64,000 bases of DNA from positions 1-64,000 of the forward strand of contig ONNV01000006.1 in NCBI GenBank assembly GCA_900319225.1, written 5' to 3'. The translations under genes were made by a program, and so were the position numbers. The notes beneath the pieces were generated by a model that was given only the letters and a program-made list of their open reading frames with translations, was not told the origin of the DNA and made no database searches. Shown piece by piece: positions 19,582-31,162 of the stretch. Source of the stretch: an uncultured Prevotellaceae bacterium. GTDB lineage: Bacteria; Bacteroidota; Bacteroidia; Bacteroidales; Bacteroidaceae. How positions within the stretch are numbered: the stretch's first letter is position 1; each line of letters starts with the position of its first letter.

Positions 19582-20859
19582 TTATTGTTCCAGATTGGTA
19601 TCAATTGATCCGTATACATTGGTCCATGGTGTGAGCTCGGCGCTGAAATCTATGGTAAGCGGATAGAACTCGGTCACTTTAATGAGATATGTGTATATAT
19701 TGTTTGATTCCCAGTCAAAAGACTCATTATCATCTACCTTAATGACCAGATCAGTATAGTGTATGGTCTTGGAAGATTTGTCATAGACTATCTTGCCGTC
19801 ACTGCTGGTAAAGTCACTTTTGTAATCAAGTCCGTATACATCAAATGATATGCTAAGCTTAACACCCTGCTGCGGGATCTGCAGCATACCGTCCCTACTC
19901 TCACAGAAATAGGCGTGGTCACGGTCAATGGCTACGTTTAGGTCACCCTTACGGCTATCATCGGTCTCAAGCAGTGTCTTCTCAGCGTCCGATGCAGCCT
20001 TGACGGTCTCGGTGAACGTACCGTGCAGCATATCCTTCTGCGCCAGGTTGGCCGTATAGCCATTACCCGTGGTAATGAATCCGTCCGATGTCACTTTCAC
20101 CTTTATATTATATATAAGGAAATCTGCGGGAGTCTCCTTCTTATATGTGTTGTAGATTCCAAAACGGACCTTTGATGTAAAGTGATGGAACGGCAGGGCC
20201 ACGTAACGGTCATAGGTCGTAGTTGCACCGTTCTCAGTGCGGTCCTTACCGATGAACGCGTTACCGTTAAGCAGGTCTATATCCTTGTTGTTTGAACCGT
20301 CAGTGCATTCCACCTGGGCCGGCATAAAAGGCTCGGCACCGGCTGTAAGCACACCGTTACGGCTTGTCTGATAGATGAATGATACCGTAGTAGGAATGGT
20401 CAGGTTGTCAAGCGTGAGCTTAAAGTCAGGCAACTCGCTGTGTGCCGGACAGGGGCTGATTGCATAGAAACGGTATGGGAACGCATCGGCATCCCAATAA
20501 CGTTCTATCTGGGTCTGATAATAGCCGCTGGCGGTGGTACCTACGTAGTCCCACTTGGAGAGGTTTGACCAGGGATCAGACTGGTACTTGACCTCATACC
20601 TGTCCATTATCAGATACTGCCGGGCAGTAGAGTATCCTTTCCAACAGTTTACCAAGAAGCCCTGGCTCAGAAAAGCGGTATTCGCGGCACGCGTAACGGG
20701 TGCGCTGAGCGATGCCTGACTGAACATCATGGGAGTATCACCACGATAGACATCCTGCTCCAGTATAATTGAGTCATTGGAACAAGCGGTCAGACCGACA
20801 CACAGAAGTGTGCCGATCAAACCGCATGCTATGATATGTCTATTAATAGTTCTGATCAT
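19582..20859 (-). CDS. fimbrillin-family lipoprotein, single module
   Basis: 425 residues. Signal peptide with lipobox LTAC (Cys26) and APVTRAA site at Arg57. Family strands visible are VALPFHHFTSKVRFGIY and the terminal SNNIYTYLIKVTEFYPLTI with ELTPWTNVYGS. The ATG lies 17 bases inside the preceding gene, so translation is probably coupled. As one of the two promoter-proximal single-module subunits it is a candidate main shaft protein, by analogy with FimA-first clusters of Porphyromonas; that is inference. Confidence 0.82.
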   Translation of the reverse strand: MIRTINRHIIACGLIGTLLCVGLTACSNDSIILEQDVYRGDTPMMFSQASLSAPVTRAANTAFLSQGFLVNCWKGYSTARQYLIMDRYEVKYQSDPWSNLSKWDYVGTTASGYYQTQIERYWDADAFPYRFYAISPCPAHSELPDFKLTLDNLTIPTTVSFIYQTSRNGVLTAGAEPFMPAQVECTDGSNNKDIDLLNGNAFIGKDRTENGATTTYDRYVALPFHHFTSKVRFGIYNTYKKETPADFLIYNIKVKVTSDGFITTGNGYTANLAQKDMLHGTFTETVKAASDAEKTLLETDDSRKGDLNVAIDRDHAYFCESRDGMLQIPQQGVKLSISFDVYGLDYKSDFTSSDGKIVYDKSSKTIHYTDLVIKVDDNESFDWESNNIYTYLIKVTEFYPLTIDFSAELTPWTNVYGSIDTNLEQ

Positions 20860-22165
20860 TTACTGTATAATCCACAATAGTAGCGCCATCAAATACAATG
20901 GGATATACTGTGGGGGTAGCCGGAACAGTAGGATCTGTTACATCAGGATATTTAGGATCTGTAGAACCTGTTGAGTTCCTGGTAATCTTGAATGTATAGG
21001 TATACTTGGTATTGGGCTGCCAAGCTGCAATATAGGTTGCGCCATCCTTGGCAGGTACGTATACGCGTGCATCATTTACGATAATCTCCTCACCGTTATC
21101 CTCAGCAATCAGCTTGTAAGATACGTGGAATGTAAAACCGGTCTCACTGGTTGTGGGCTGGGCTACAGGATAATAAACTGTGGGTGAGTTTGCATAGGTT
21201 TGGGTTCCAGTTGCAACTACCTCAGGAATAACACCGTTTCCGGGGATTGCAAAAACCAGATTAGCATCAGTTGTGTTAGCATCTGTAAAGTTTACGGTAG
21301 CAACAGGTGTATTGGGATTTGATGCGTAATCAATGGTAGCACCGCAATCGGTATAATATTCAGATTTGGTATAAGTCTTGCTAGTACCGTTATCAGTCAT
21401 AGTGGCAGGTGTAGCCTGAATACCGGTTCCGGTTCCGTCAACATCAATAATCTCAATCTTGTAACCGGGAACATTCTCATAGAAACGCAGGTTGAGCTGC
21501 GCACCCAGGTGCTTAAAGACGAGCTTTACATCCTTAAGGTCTGCATTATCAGCCTCTGCACCAGCATAGATAAACTCCTGCAAAGATGCGTCATCATAAC
21601 CGGCAGTCTGTGCAGCATGTGCTACGGCAATAGTTCTTGTATCTTCATTAAAAGTCACGCCTTCTGCACGGTAAGGAGCATATGCATAAAATTCAGTTGT
21701 AGCAAATGAAAGGTCCCAGTAACGGAGGTACTGATGTTCATTGGCAGACATGTACGCTGTCTGACTTTTCTTATAGAATGATGCACCATCATAACTGTAC
21801 TCAAGCTTACCCAGATTCTCATAGAACCAGGGTGATTTGTGGTCAGTCTCAGAACCTGCACTTCCGTCCCATGTAGATGCACCCGTTTTCTCATAACCCT
21901 TATTAGTACCGTTAGAGTAACCAACCAGATAGTTGTTCATAACAATCTTGGTACCTGGAGTTTTCTTGTAGGCCCAAACACCAAAGTTGTAGTGTCCCAG
22001 AGCCTCAAGGTTAGTGGCACGGGTGATGTTTTTCTTATCAACGCTGAATGCGATCGGTGTATCACCGGCTGTCTTAGGACTGTTGATCAGCTCGTCGCTG
22101 CTGCAGCTGGCCAGAACTAAGGCTGCAGCTGCCAGAATCATTGTTTTTTTCATCTTTAAATGCAT
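20843..22165 (-). CDS. fimbrillin-family lipoprotein, single module (first fimbrillin of operon)
   Basis: 440 residues. Start is the ATG at 22165; the ATG at 22153 (MKKTMI) gives a more typical signal peptide and is an equally good choice. Lipobox LASC (Cys21) and NITRAT site (Arg49). The central strand LVFKHLGAQLNLRFYE and the end strand WQPNTKYTYTFKITRNSTG are diagnostic of the Mfa/FimA-like fold. The C-terminal tail after this strand is rich in Pro, Thr and Asp and ends in YTVNDQNY. Being the first fimbrillin behind the DUF3575 and DUF5119 genes, it is the best candidate for the major subunit. Confidence 0.83.
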   Translation of the reverse strand: MHLKMKKTMILAAAALVLASCSSDELINSPKTAGDTPIAFSVDKKNITRATNLEALGHYNFGVWAYKKTPGTKIVMNNYLVGYSNGTNKGYEKTGASTWDGSAGSETDHKSPWFYENLGKLEYSYDGASFYKKSQTAYMSANEHQYLRYWDLSFATTEFYAYAPYRAEGVTFNEDTRTIAVAHAAQTAGYDDASLQEFIYAGAEADNADLKDVKLVFKHLGAQLNLRFYENVPGYKIEIIDVDGTGTGIQATPATMTDNGTSKTYTKSEYYTDCGATIDYASNPNTPVATVNFTDANTTDANLVFAIPGNGVIPEVVATGTQTYANSPTVYYPVAQPTTSETGFTFHVSYKLIAEDNGEEIIVNDARVYVPAKDGATYIAAWQPNTKYTYTFKITRNSTGSTDPKYPDVTDPTVPATPTVYPIVFDGATIVDYTVNDQNY

Positions 22166-22181
22166 TTATATTTTTATAATT

Positions 22182-23369
22182 TTAAATCTCTATCTCCCAA
22201 ACCACCTCATCATAATCCTCTACAGTAGGTATGAACAGGCTGCCTGCACTGGACGGAGCGGGATCAGGCGGGGTAAGCTGTGAGCAGTCAATCCATACGG
22301 TGAGTATGCCGCCATGTGCCTGTGACCGGCACTGGTCTGTCACATCAAACTCATAGGTCTTGACGCCGCCGTTATTCCATATCAGGTCAAAATAGAGGTA
22401 GTTGTTCAGTGTTGTGCGTTTACCGCCGTAAATGGCGCTGGAGCGTGTGTAAGGCTCATTGTCACAGAGTCCGAATGTGGTGAGCTTGCCGCCTATCACA
22501 TCACTCTTGCGCTCCTTTACCATCAGATTCTTTTTCATTCTGGTATTGAAGTACACCACGGCCGGTCTGTTACCGGTATGGCCGGTATTCACATTGGTTG
22601 AGCTGGCCATGGATGAGAGGGCCGCATTACCGTTCACGCCCTTTATCTTACCCTCATCATTGTTGTAGAGAATGAACTGTACCAGGTAGATATATACCAG
22701 CGGACGCAGTTTGGTCTCAATATGCTTGATGTAGATATCCTCTTCCGGGTCATACTCATAATCGTTAAGGTCATGAGATATGTAGATGTTCTCAGGGTAA
22801 GCTCCGTAGAATATCTCGGGCTGGTTAAGAAGGCCGATGGCACCGGGTGTATTCTCGTCTCCCGCACGGGTGGCATCCAGTATACTACGTGATATACCTC
22901 GGGTTCCGGTAGTGGTAGCTGTGACGGAATCAAGGGTCTCATGCATTACCACAACCTGTGTACCGTCCTTGGAGTCTATATCACTGTAGAACAGCATGTC
23001 ATAGTATCCGAACTGGAAGTATCGGCGGAACCTGTTGGTACGTATGCTAAACGCATCCACATTGGTATGCCATGCCAGAGGGTCATTACCCTTATAGTAA
23101 CGGTGCACCTCATAGCTTGTGGGAATGGTATAGCCTATATCTCCCCAGATGGAGTCATCGGTCTCATCCCAACCGTAGTACCAGTCCTTGTCCAGCGACG
23201 CCTCAAAATCCCATACCACACTGAGCTGGGTCTCAACCTTGGGCATGAGCATCTGCAGCTCCTGACCGGGCAGGTGCAAAGGAGGCTCAATGCATGAGGC
23301 TGTGGCACAAAGGACTGCAGCCAATGAGCAGAGGAGCTTACATATGTCAGTCATTCTCAATACTTTCAT
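22182..23369 (-). CDS. DUF5119 domain lipoprotein of fimbrial cluster
   Basis: 395 residues with a signal peptide ending in a lipobox-like TASC (Cys26). The body has the DUF5119 features VVWDFEASLDKDWYYGWDE near the start, a PENIYISHDLNDYEYD segment, KTYEFDVTDQ late and a short acidic tail after. DUF5119 proteins are regularly encoded beside Bacteroides fimbrillin genes; their biochemical role is not established. The gene overlaps the upstream DUF3575 gene by 4 bases. It lacks the Thr-Arg-Ala site found in all the fimbrillins, so it is unlikely to polymerise like them and may serve as an anchor or assembly factor (inference). Confidence 0.8.
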   Translation of the reverse strand: MKVLRMTDICKLLCSLAAVLCATASCIEPPLHLPGQELQMLMPKVETQLSVVWDFEASLDKDWYYGWDETDDSIWGDIGYTIPTSYEVHRYYKGNDPLAWHTNVDAFSIRTNRFRRYFQFGYYDMLFYSDIDSKDGTQVVVMHETLDSVTATTTGTRGISRSILDATRAGDENTPGAIGLLNQPEIFYGAYPENIYISHDLNDYEYDPEEDIYIKHIETKLRPLVYIYLVQFILYNNDEGKIKGVNGNAALSSMASSTNVNTGHTGNRPAVVYFNTRMKKNLMVKERKSDVIGGKLTTFGLCDNEPYTRSSAIYGGKRTTLNNYLYFDLIWNNGGVKTYEFDVTDQCRSQAHGGILTVWIDCSQLTPPDPAPSSAGSLFIPTVEDYDEVVWEIEI

Positions 23370-24757
23370 TGTAATACCTCCTTTCTTTTTCTGTAAATGA
23401 TATCATAGGTAAGATGGATACCCAGATTGGTGGGACCAAACCATATGAAACGGTGGTTACGCTCCTGAAACTCACTTGCACTGCCGTGATAATCATAGTA
23501 ATACAGGCCGTCCTCTACTCCGTTCAAGGGATTGCCGTACACATACGGGTCATAGCGGGTTATGAACAGGCCTGCACTCAAGCTCAGTTCCAGACGCAGG
23601 TTTCCCTTCCTGTTCAGGGGGCACACATAGCCCAATCCCAGGCCGGCGCCACCGCCTTCACCTTCAGCGCCTTTTTTCTTGTTCAATCCTATGCCGTATA
23701 CGGTTCCCTGTGCATAAGCACTCAGGTATGTACCCGTAAAATCACCGCCGCCCTTGAAATAACGGCGCAGTTCCAGCTGGCCGTCACGTACCTGGAAGAA
23801 TTTCTGGTAATCCCAGAACCTGTGGTTGGCATACGTAAAGCCTGCATTGAATGTGTAATGGCCGGAGAGCGGATAATACTCCAGCTGGACATTCAGGCTG
23901 GGGGTAAATCCTATCTCAGGCATAAGCAGCAAGTCATGGATAAGATTGGTCCTGACGGCTACCACATGGCGGCGCGAGTAGTGCTTGGGTGAGCGCGGCA
24001 GCTCCACGTTCATATCAGGCATGGTATCTATATCCAGATCCTCGGGCATCTGCTTGAGTCCCTGCATGTCAAGCAGCGGATGCGGTGCATACCACATAAC
24101 CACGCGGCTCTGACGCAAAGTGGGGAAATACACCTTGAGCAGGCGGTTCCATGTACGGCCGCCGTTCAGGGCTCTCAGACGCTGCTTGCACAGACGCTCA
24201 TCACCGTTGCACTGGTTCCAGATAGCCTCCACCTGGGCTGCCTCGGGGTCATCGGCACGTTTCATGAGCGTAACCAGATAGCCGTAATCCTCAGTTATGA
24301 ACTGGGAGTTTGAGTTATTCTGGAAAAGCGGCAGGTCTGAGTCTCCCCTAAGGAACTCCATCAGGCGCTGGGTACGTTCACGGCTCAGACGCACGTTGTT
24401 GTCATAGGGGCCCTCGGGCGATGCGGCACCCTTTACGATAACGCCGCACAGCACCAGGTTCATCTTGCTCAGCAATGGAACCAGGGTATCATTGTAATAG
24501 GCCACGAACGGGTCATCGGACATAAGTTCGGTGCGGTTCACCTTAAAGCGGAGACCGCGGGCCACATGGTCAAATAATGAGTCTGAAATATCCGGAGGAA
24601 CCGTAGTGAAGGACTCAGCTACGTAGACGAAGGGGCACTCTGGCAATTGGTGGTATTCAATCCCGTTATCAGACTGGGCTGACACCGGTAAAGACCCCCA
24701 AAATATCAAAGTAACGACACAAACAACCAGTATTAGTTCGTCAATAAAATTGCGCAC
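23366..24757 (-). CDS. DUF3575/OmpA-like outer-membrane protein heading the fimbrial operon
   Basis: 463 residues from a GTG start at 24755-24757; no in-frame ATG is available that keeps the signal peptide. After the signal (SLPVSAQ) comes an OmpA-like peptidoglycan-binding fold (about 60-170) with VIVKGAASPEGPYDNNVRLS and a following RTQRLMEFL helix. The second half (about 240-463) is a DUF3575 beta-barrel: RTNLIHDLLLMPEIGFTPSL, alternating aromatic strands, and a final IWFGPTNLGIHLTYDI. It resembles the second DUF3575 protein at 47732-49153. Likely an outer-membrane platform or anchor for the fimbriae. Confidence 0.8.
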   Translation of the reverse strand: MRNFIDELILVVCVVTLIFWGSLPVSAQSDNGIEYHQLPECPFVYVAESFTTVPPDISDSLFDHVARGLRFKVNRTELMSDDPFVAYYNDTLVPLLSKMNLVLCGVIVKGAASPEGPYDNNVRLSRERTQRLMEFLRGDSDLPLFQNNSNSQFITEDYGYLVTLMKRADDPEAAQVEAIWNQCNGDERLCKQRLRALNGGRTWNRLLKVYFPTLRQSRVVMWYAPHPLLDMQGLKQMPEDLDIDTMPDMNVELPRSPKHYSRRHVVAVRTNLIHDLLLMPEIGFTPSLNVQLEYYPLSGHYTFNAGFTYANHRFWDYQKFFQVRDGQLELRRYFKGGGDFTGTYLSAYAQGTVYGIGLNKKKGAEGEGGGAGLGLGYVCPLNRKGNLRLELSLSAGLFITRYDPYVYGNPLNGVEDGLYYYDYHGSASEFQERNHRFIWFGPTNLGIHLTYDIIYRKRKEVLQ

Positions 24758-24806
24758 TTCAATTCCAGGTTTATAATTAACTTCCGTTCTTATCGGAAAA
24801 GGTGCA

Positions 24807-24814
24807 CAAAAGTA
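24807..24814 (-). promoter_or_regulatory. -7 box of the fimbrial operon
   Basis: On the minus strand TACTTTTG matches TAnnTTTG, 50 bases before the GTG start. No clean TTTG lies 19-21 bases further upstream; the nearest TTG leaves a 26-base spacer. The 148-base gap to thiD shows no convincing terminator and no long inverted repeats of the kind that mark invertible promoters. Confidence 0.5.
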
Positions 24815-24905
24815 GTCAAAAACCCCGGCTGGCTATATTTCAAGCATTATAAGCAAATCAAATATTAGCTAAGAAGCATTAAAAAACGGAGTTAAAAAAC
24901 AATAA

Positions 24906-25706
24906 TCAGGATATACTCTGAGGCCATATCGGACCATTGCCGTGTCCAATGCCCAGATGCTGTCCGTTCAAAATTGCTCCGGTAACCATATCCTTACCCA
25001 TTCTGACCGCCTCAGCAAGGTCATATCCCTGTGCCAGGGCCGATGCTATGGCCGATGAGAGCGTACAGCCGGTACCATGCATGTTGGTACTCTCTATCCT
25101 GGGTGAGATGAAACCGGTAACGGTTCCGTCCGGAATATAGAGACGGTCCGTTACATGGTCACCTGTGCCATGTCCTCCCTTTATGAGAAAGGCTGTACTA
25201 AAACTGCTGCAGAGCCTTTTTCCTGCCATATCAATGACATCTGGTGTGGTAAGCTTGCAGGCCACCAGGGTTTCAGTTTCAGGTATATTCGGTGTTATCA
25301 GAGTACACATCCGCATAAGTCTGTCCCTGATATAATCAAGGCATTGGGGGCTCATGAGTTCCCTGCCGCTAGTTGATACCATTACCGGGTCAAAAACCAC
25401 TGGAACCCCATGGGCTGCCGGATGTTCACTAAGAGACGTGACAACAGCTACGGCCACCTCCAGATTGGGAATCATCCCTATCTTGACAGCCTTTACGTCA
25501 AGGTCATCAAGGACCGAGTATATCTGCCTTTGCACATCCAAAGCCGGCACAGGCAAAACGCCCTGCACCCCCATGGTATTCTGTGCCGTTATGGCGGTTA
25601 TGGCAGTGGCTCCGTAACAGCCCATGGCCGTTATAGTCTTAAGATCCTGCTGTATGCCTGCTCCTGCCGACGGGTCACTGCCTGCTATGCTCAATACCGT
25701 ATCCAT
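24906..25706 (-). CDS. thiD: hydroxymethylpyrimidine (phosphate) kinase
   Basis: Phosphorylates HMP and HMP-phosphate to HMP-pyrophosphate, the pyrimidine partner for thiamine phosphate synthase. The 266 residues show the ribokinase-like ThiD features: SIAGSDPSAGAGIQQDLKT at the N-terminus, AITAITAQNTMGV, KIGM, DPVMVSTSG, and the anion hole and catalytic motif HGTGCTLSSAIASA near 210. Length fits the family. It is the last gene of the thiamine operon, and its start lies 16 bases inside the gene before it. Confidence 0.95.
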   Translation of the reverse strand: MDTVLSIAGSDPSAGAGIQQDLKTITAMGCYGATAITAITAQNTMGVQGVLPVPALDVQRQIYSVLDDLDVKAVKIGMIPNLEVAVAVVTSLSEHPAAHGVPVVFDPVMVSTSGRELMSPQCLDYIRDRLMRMCTLITPNIPETETLVACKLTTPDVIDMAGKRLCSSFSTAFLIKGGHGTGDHVTDRLYIPDGTVTGFISPRIESTNMHGTGCTLSSAIASALAQGYDLAEAVRMGKDMVTGAILNGQHLGIGHGNGPIWPQSIS

Positions 25707-26233
25707 GCGTCACCAAGTATCATGGCTCCCCCAAAGCCCATTTCCAAAACCTCATTTATCCTGTCAAATGTCACGCCACCCAGTGCCAGGACACGTTCAT
25801 CAATTATTCCAAGACGGTGTGCCTCAAGCAGTTCATCCCTTGTAAAAGCAGACCGGTATCCTTTCTTTGATATACTGTCAAATACAGGCGACAGACTCAT
25901 ATAATCAATATTTTCCTCTTTGCATGCCGCAATCTCCCCAAGTGAATGGCATGACCTGCTCACCGTTCCCGACCAGCCTTCTAACCGTTTGGGATTCCGG
26001 CTGTTAAGATGTATACCACTCAATCCGTATACCGGCGCCAGGTCATGGTGGTCATGGAGTACCAAATGCGGATAGATGTCACATGGCAGTTCATCGAGCA
26101 GCCGTTCAACCTGTTCACGGTCGGATTGAGGCTTGCGTATGTGTATCAGGTCTACATCAGGGCGGGCAAGCAGTTCCACAATACGCTCAGACTCGCCCTC
26201 AAAGAAGAATGGGCGTGTGATTACCACATTCAT
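25691..26233 (-). CDS. ThiE/TenI-like protein (second copy in operon)
   Basis: 180 residues with a short thiamine phosphate synthase-like TIM barrel: DLIHIRKP instead of the ThiE I-Q-L-R-x-K, VLHDHHDLA in place of N-D-R-x-D-L-A, GIHLNSRNP, and YMSLSPVFDSISKKGY near 110-125. The canonical enzyme is encoded separately by thiE at 30533-31162, and the substitutions at the pyrophosphate and pyrimidine sites argue that this copy does something related but different. Thiazole tautomerase (TenI) is the best guess. It overlaps thiH by an ATGA and thiD by 16 bases. Confidence 0.75.
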   Translation of the reverse strand: MNVVITRPFFFEGESERIVELLARPDVDLIHIRKPQSDREQVERLLDELPCDIYPHLVLHDHHDLAPVYGLSGIHLNSRNPKRLEGWSGTVSRSCHSLGEIAACKEENIDYMSLSPVFDSISKKGYRSAFTRDELLEAHRLGIIDERVLALGGVTFDRINEVLEMGFGGAMILGDAWIRY

Positions 26234-27363
26234 ATTGCCTTGCCTATCAAGTCAAATGATGCATCCCAATCTTTCCATACCGGTTCGCGGCCCAGTTCAC
26301 GCAGACGCTGGTTTATTGTCTGGGCCGTGCGCTCGTCATTGACGGTGAACTGCTCAAGAGCCTGCGGATAGGTGTAGTAGCCGCCGGGGTTCACACGGCT
26401 CTGGGCAGACATGGTGGTAACACCCAGCGTGCACATGTTATCACGTATATAAGCTGGCTCACGTGTGGAGTAAGATATATCCACGTCATGGTCAAATATA
26501 CGCATGGCAAATGTCGCCTGGGCCAACTCGCGGTCAGTCATGATGCAGTTGGGCTGGAATCCCTCATTTTGGGCGGGACGCATTCGCGGAAAATTGACAG
26601 AGTATTTGGTGCGCCAGTAGTGTTTCTGCAGATAGCGCAGATGATATGCCATCATGGTCACATCTGTACGCCAATCTTTCTCCAGGCCTATGAGCACACC
26701 CATACCGATGGAGTGCACACCGGCCTGCCCCATACGGTCAAATCCGTTGCAGCGCCATTCAAAACGGCTTTTCATGCCACGCGGATGGTATATGTTATAG
26801 TTCTCACGGTTGTAGGTCTCCTGGAAGCAAACCACACCGTTCATGCCGTGATGGGTAAGTTCAAGATAATCCTGGGCAGACAACGGCATCACCTCAATCT
26901 TTATGTTTGAGAAATAACGCTTGGCTATGTCAACCGCTTGGGCTATATAGGGCACACCCGCACGTGCCGGGTTCTCACCGGTTACAAGCAGTATATTCTC
27001 AAAGGGGGCCAGTTTCTTTATGGCACGGTACTCATTCTCAATCTGCTCCATGGTGAGTATGGTACGCGGCATGGGGTTCTCGCGGTGAAAACCGCAGTAC
27101 ACGCATGAGTTGGAGCATGAGTTGGTGATGTAGAGGGGTATGAACATGGAGATGGTACGTCCAAATCGCTCCTCGGTATATTTACGTGAGAGCCTGGCCA
27201 TCACCTCCAGGTAGGGCTCGGCTGCCGGTGAGAGCAGGGCCATGAAATCATTCACGTCACAGCGGCTCTTGGAAAGGGCACGGCGTACGTCATTATCGGT
27301 CATGGAGGCAATGCGGGCGGTTGTCTCCTGCCAGCTTATATTCTGTAATTCGTCTGAGAACAT
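26230..27363 (-). CDS. thiH: 2-iminoacetate synthase (tyrosine lyase)
   Basis: Radical SAM enzyme that splits tyrosine into dehydroglycine and p-cresol, giving the glycine imine for thiazole formation. 377 residues. The [4Fe-4S] cluster motif Cys83-x3-Cys87-x2-Cys90 lies in YITNSCSNSCVYCGF, followed by SAM-domain elements such as LLVTGE. The C-terminal segment (about 260-350) includes NFPRMRP and a late STREPAYIRDN stretch typical of ThiH. Presence of ThiH rather than the oxygen-using glycine oxidase ThiO fits an anaerobe. It is 1 base from thiF. Confidence 0.96.
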   Translation of the reverse strand: MFSDELQNISWQETTARIASMTDNDVRRALSKSRCDVNDFMALLSPAAEPYLEVMARLSRKYTEERFGRTISMFIPLYITNSCSNSCVYCGFHRENPMPRTILTMEQIENEYRAIKKLAPFENILLVTGENPARAGVPYIAQAVDIAKRYFSNIKIEVMPLSAQDYLELTHHGMNGVVCFQETYNRENYNIYHPRGMKSRFEWRCNGFDRMGQAGVHSIGMGVLIGLEKDWRTDVTMMAYHLRYLQKHYWRTKYSVNFPRMRPAQNEGFQPNCIMTDRELAQATFAMRIFDHDVDISYSTREPAYIRDNMCTLGVTTMSAQSRVNPGGYYTYPQALEQFTVNDERTAQTINQRLRELGREPVWKDWDASFDLIGKAI

Positions 27364-27364
27364 A

Positions 27365-29766
<2,402 letters not shown>

Positions 29767-30540
29767 TTAAAGGTTAAGGAATGCGGTAAGCGGGCTCGAT
29801 GCCTGGGCACTCTCACTCTCTGCTCCAAGACCGGCCAGATAGGCCTGACGTCCGGCAATCACAGCCTGACGGAACGCATCGGCCATAGCCACCGGATCAC
29901 CGGCCACAGCGATAGCGGTATTCACCAGACAACAGTCTGCGCCCATCTCCATAGCCTGTGCTGCATGGCTGGGTGCGCCTATACCGGCGTCAACCACAAC
30001 GGGAACGGTGGCCTGTTCAATGATTATCTGAAGGAAATCCTTCATTCTCATACCCTTGTTTGTACCGATGGGTGCGGCAAGCGGCATGACAGTGGCTGCG
30101 CCGGCCTCCTCAAGATGCTTGCAGAGCGTGGGGTCAGCCTGGCAGTATGGTAACACCACGAATCCCATCTTTACCAGCTGCTCAGTGGCCTTCAAGGTCT
30201 CAACCGAGTCTGGCAGCAGATAACGCGGATCAGGATGTATCTCCAGTTTGAGCCAGTTGGTACCGAATGCCTCACGTGCCATCTGGGCTGCAAACACCGC
30301 CTCCTCTGCATTACGTACGCCCGATGTGTTGGGCAGCAGTTGTATGTTGTCAAACCTGGTGATATGTGTAAGCAGGTCATCCTGCCTGTCATCCAGTTCA
30401 ATACGTTTCATGGCTACGGTAACCATCTCCGTACCTGAAGCCACTATGGCCTTAGACATAAGCTCATTGTTACTGAATTTTCCGGTTCCCAAAAAAAGAC
30501 GCGACTTGAACTCACGTCCGGCTATGATCAGTTTATCCAT
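29767..30540 (-). CDS. thiG: thiazole synthase
   Basis: Forms the thiazole phosphate ring from deoxyxylulose-5-phosphate, ThiS thiocarboxylate and the ThiH-derived imine. 257 residues, TIM barrel. The Schiff-base lysine is probably Lys98 in WLKLEIHPD. Other marks are [10 protein letters not shown] at the start, [15 protein letters not shown], and the late glycine-rich phosphate site [20 protein letters not shown] followed by CLVNTAIA. It overlaps thiE by 8 bases. Confidence 0.97.
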   Translation of the reverse strand: MDKLIIAGREFKSRLFLGTGKFSNNELMSKAIVASGTEMVTVAMKRIELDDRQDDLLTHITRFDNIQLLPNTSGVRNAEEAVFAAQMAREAFGTNWLKLEIHPDPRYLLPDSVETLKATEQLVKMGFVVLPYCQADPTLCKHLEEAGAATVMPLAAPIGTNKGMRMKDFLQIIIEQATVPVVVDAGIGAPSHAAQAMEMGADCCLVNTAIAVAGDPVAMADAFRQAVIAGRQAYLAGLGAESESAQASSPLTAFLNL

Positions 30541-31162
30541 GTTGTGTAATATTGATTATTTGTTTCATTTTCAAAACAGGGTCAGCAGCCCTCAGCACCA
30601 CTCCGCTCAGGGCTATACCACTCACTCCGGTAGCCAGGATGGAGGGGATATCAGACTCCTCAATACCTCCTATGGCAACTACGGGAATGTCTATTGCATG
30701 CTCTCTCATCATCTCCATGATGCTGCGGTAACCATCCAGTCCAAGTATAGGTGAAAGATTCTTCTTGGTCGTGGTAAAACGGAACGGTCCGCATCCTATG
30801 TAGTTGGCCGATGCCTCATAATGCGCCCGTGCCTGGTCAAACGTATTGGCAGTGCCGCCTATGATGAATCTGTCACCCAGAATGCGCCGAGCCTCGGCGA
30901 CAGGCATATCCTTTAGCCCCAAATGCACGCCGTCGGCACCAAGTTCACGTACAAGTTCCACACGATCATCAATTATGAATGTGGCACCTGCCTCACGGCA
31001 CATACGCTGTGCCTCAACGGCCATAGGGCGAACCTGGTCATCAGTGGCATCCTTAACGCGCAGCTGTATCCACCGGCATCCGCCCTCCAGCGCCATCCTT
31101 ACTGAATCCAGATAACCGTAGCGCTCATTATAGTGTGATATAAACTGTATCATCCGCCGCAT
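30533..31162 (-). CDS. thiE: thiamine phosphate synthase
   Basis: Joins HMP-pyrophosphate and thiazole phosphate into thiamine phosphate. 209 residues with canonical ThiE motifs: IQLRVKD (32-38), IIDDRVEL (63-70), GADGVHLG (75-82), [14 protein letters not shown], and AIGGI near 160. A start at the ATG at 31153 would create the ATGA overlap with thiS used elsewhere in the operon; the longer start at 31162 is equally possible. In contrast to the copy at 25691-26233, all substrate motifs are present, so this is the functional enzyme. Confidence 0.94.
   Translation of the reverse strand: MRRMIQFISHYNERYGYLDSVRMALEGGCRWIQLRVKDATDDQVRPMAVEAQRMCREAGATFIIDDRVELVRELGADGVHLGLKDMPVAEARRILGDRFIIGGTANTFDQARAHYEASANYIGCGPFRFTTTKKNLSPILGLDGYRSIMEMMREHAIDIPVVAIGGIEESDIPSILATGVSGIALSGVVLRAADPVLKMKQIINITQHG

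Noticed and set aside
2155-24757. RagA/SusC-SusD polysaccharide utilisation locus
   Set aside because: No TonB-dependent transporter or SusD-like gene is present; the lipoproteins carry fimbrillin strands instead.
24758-24905. Invertible (phase-variable) promoter for the fimbrial operon
   Set aside because: Only a 5-base inverted pair (TTCCG/CGGAA) is present and no recombinase gene is nearby.
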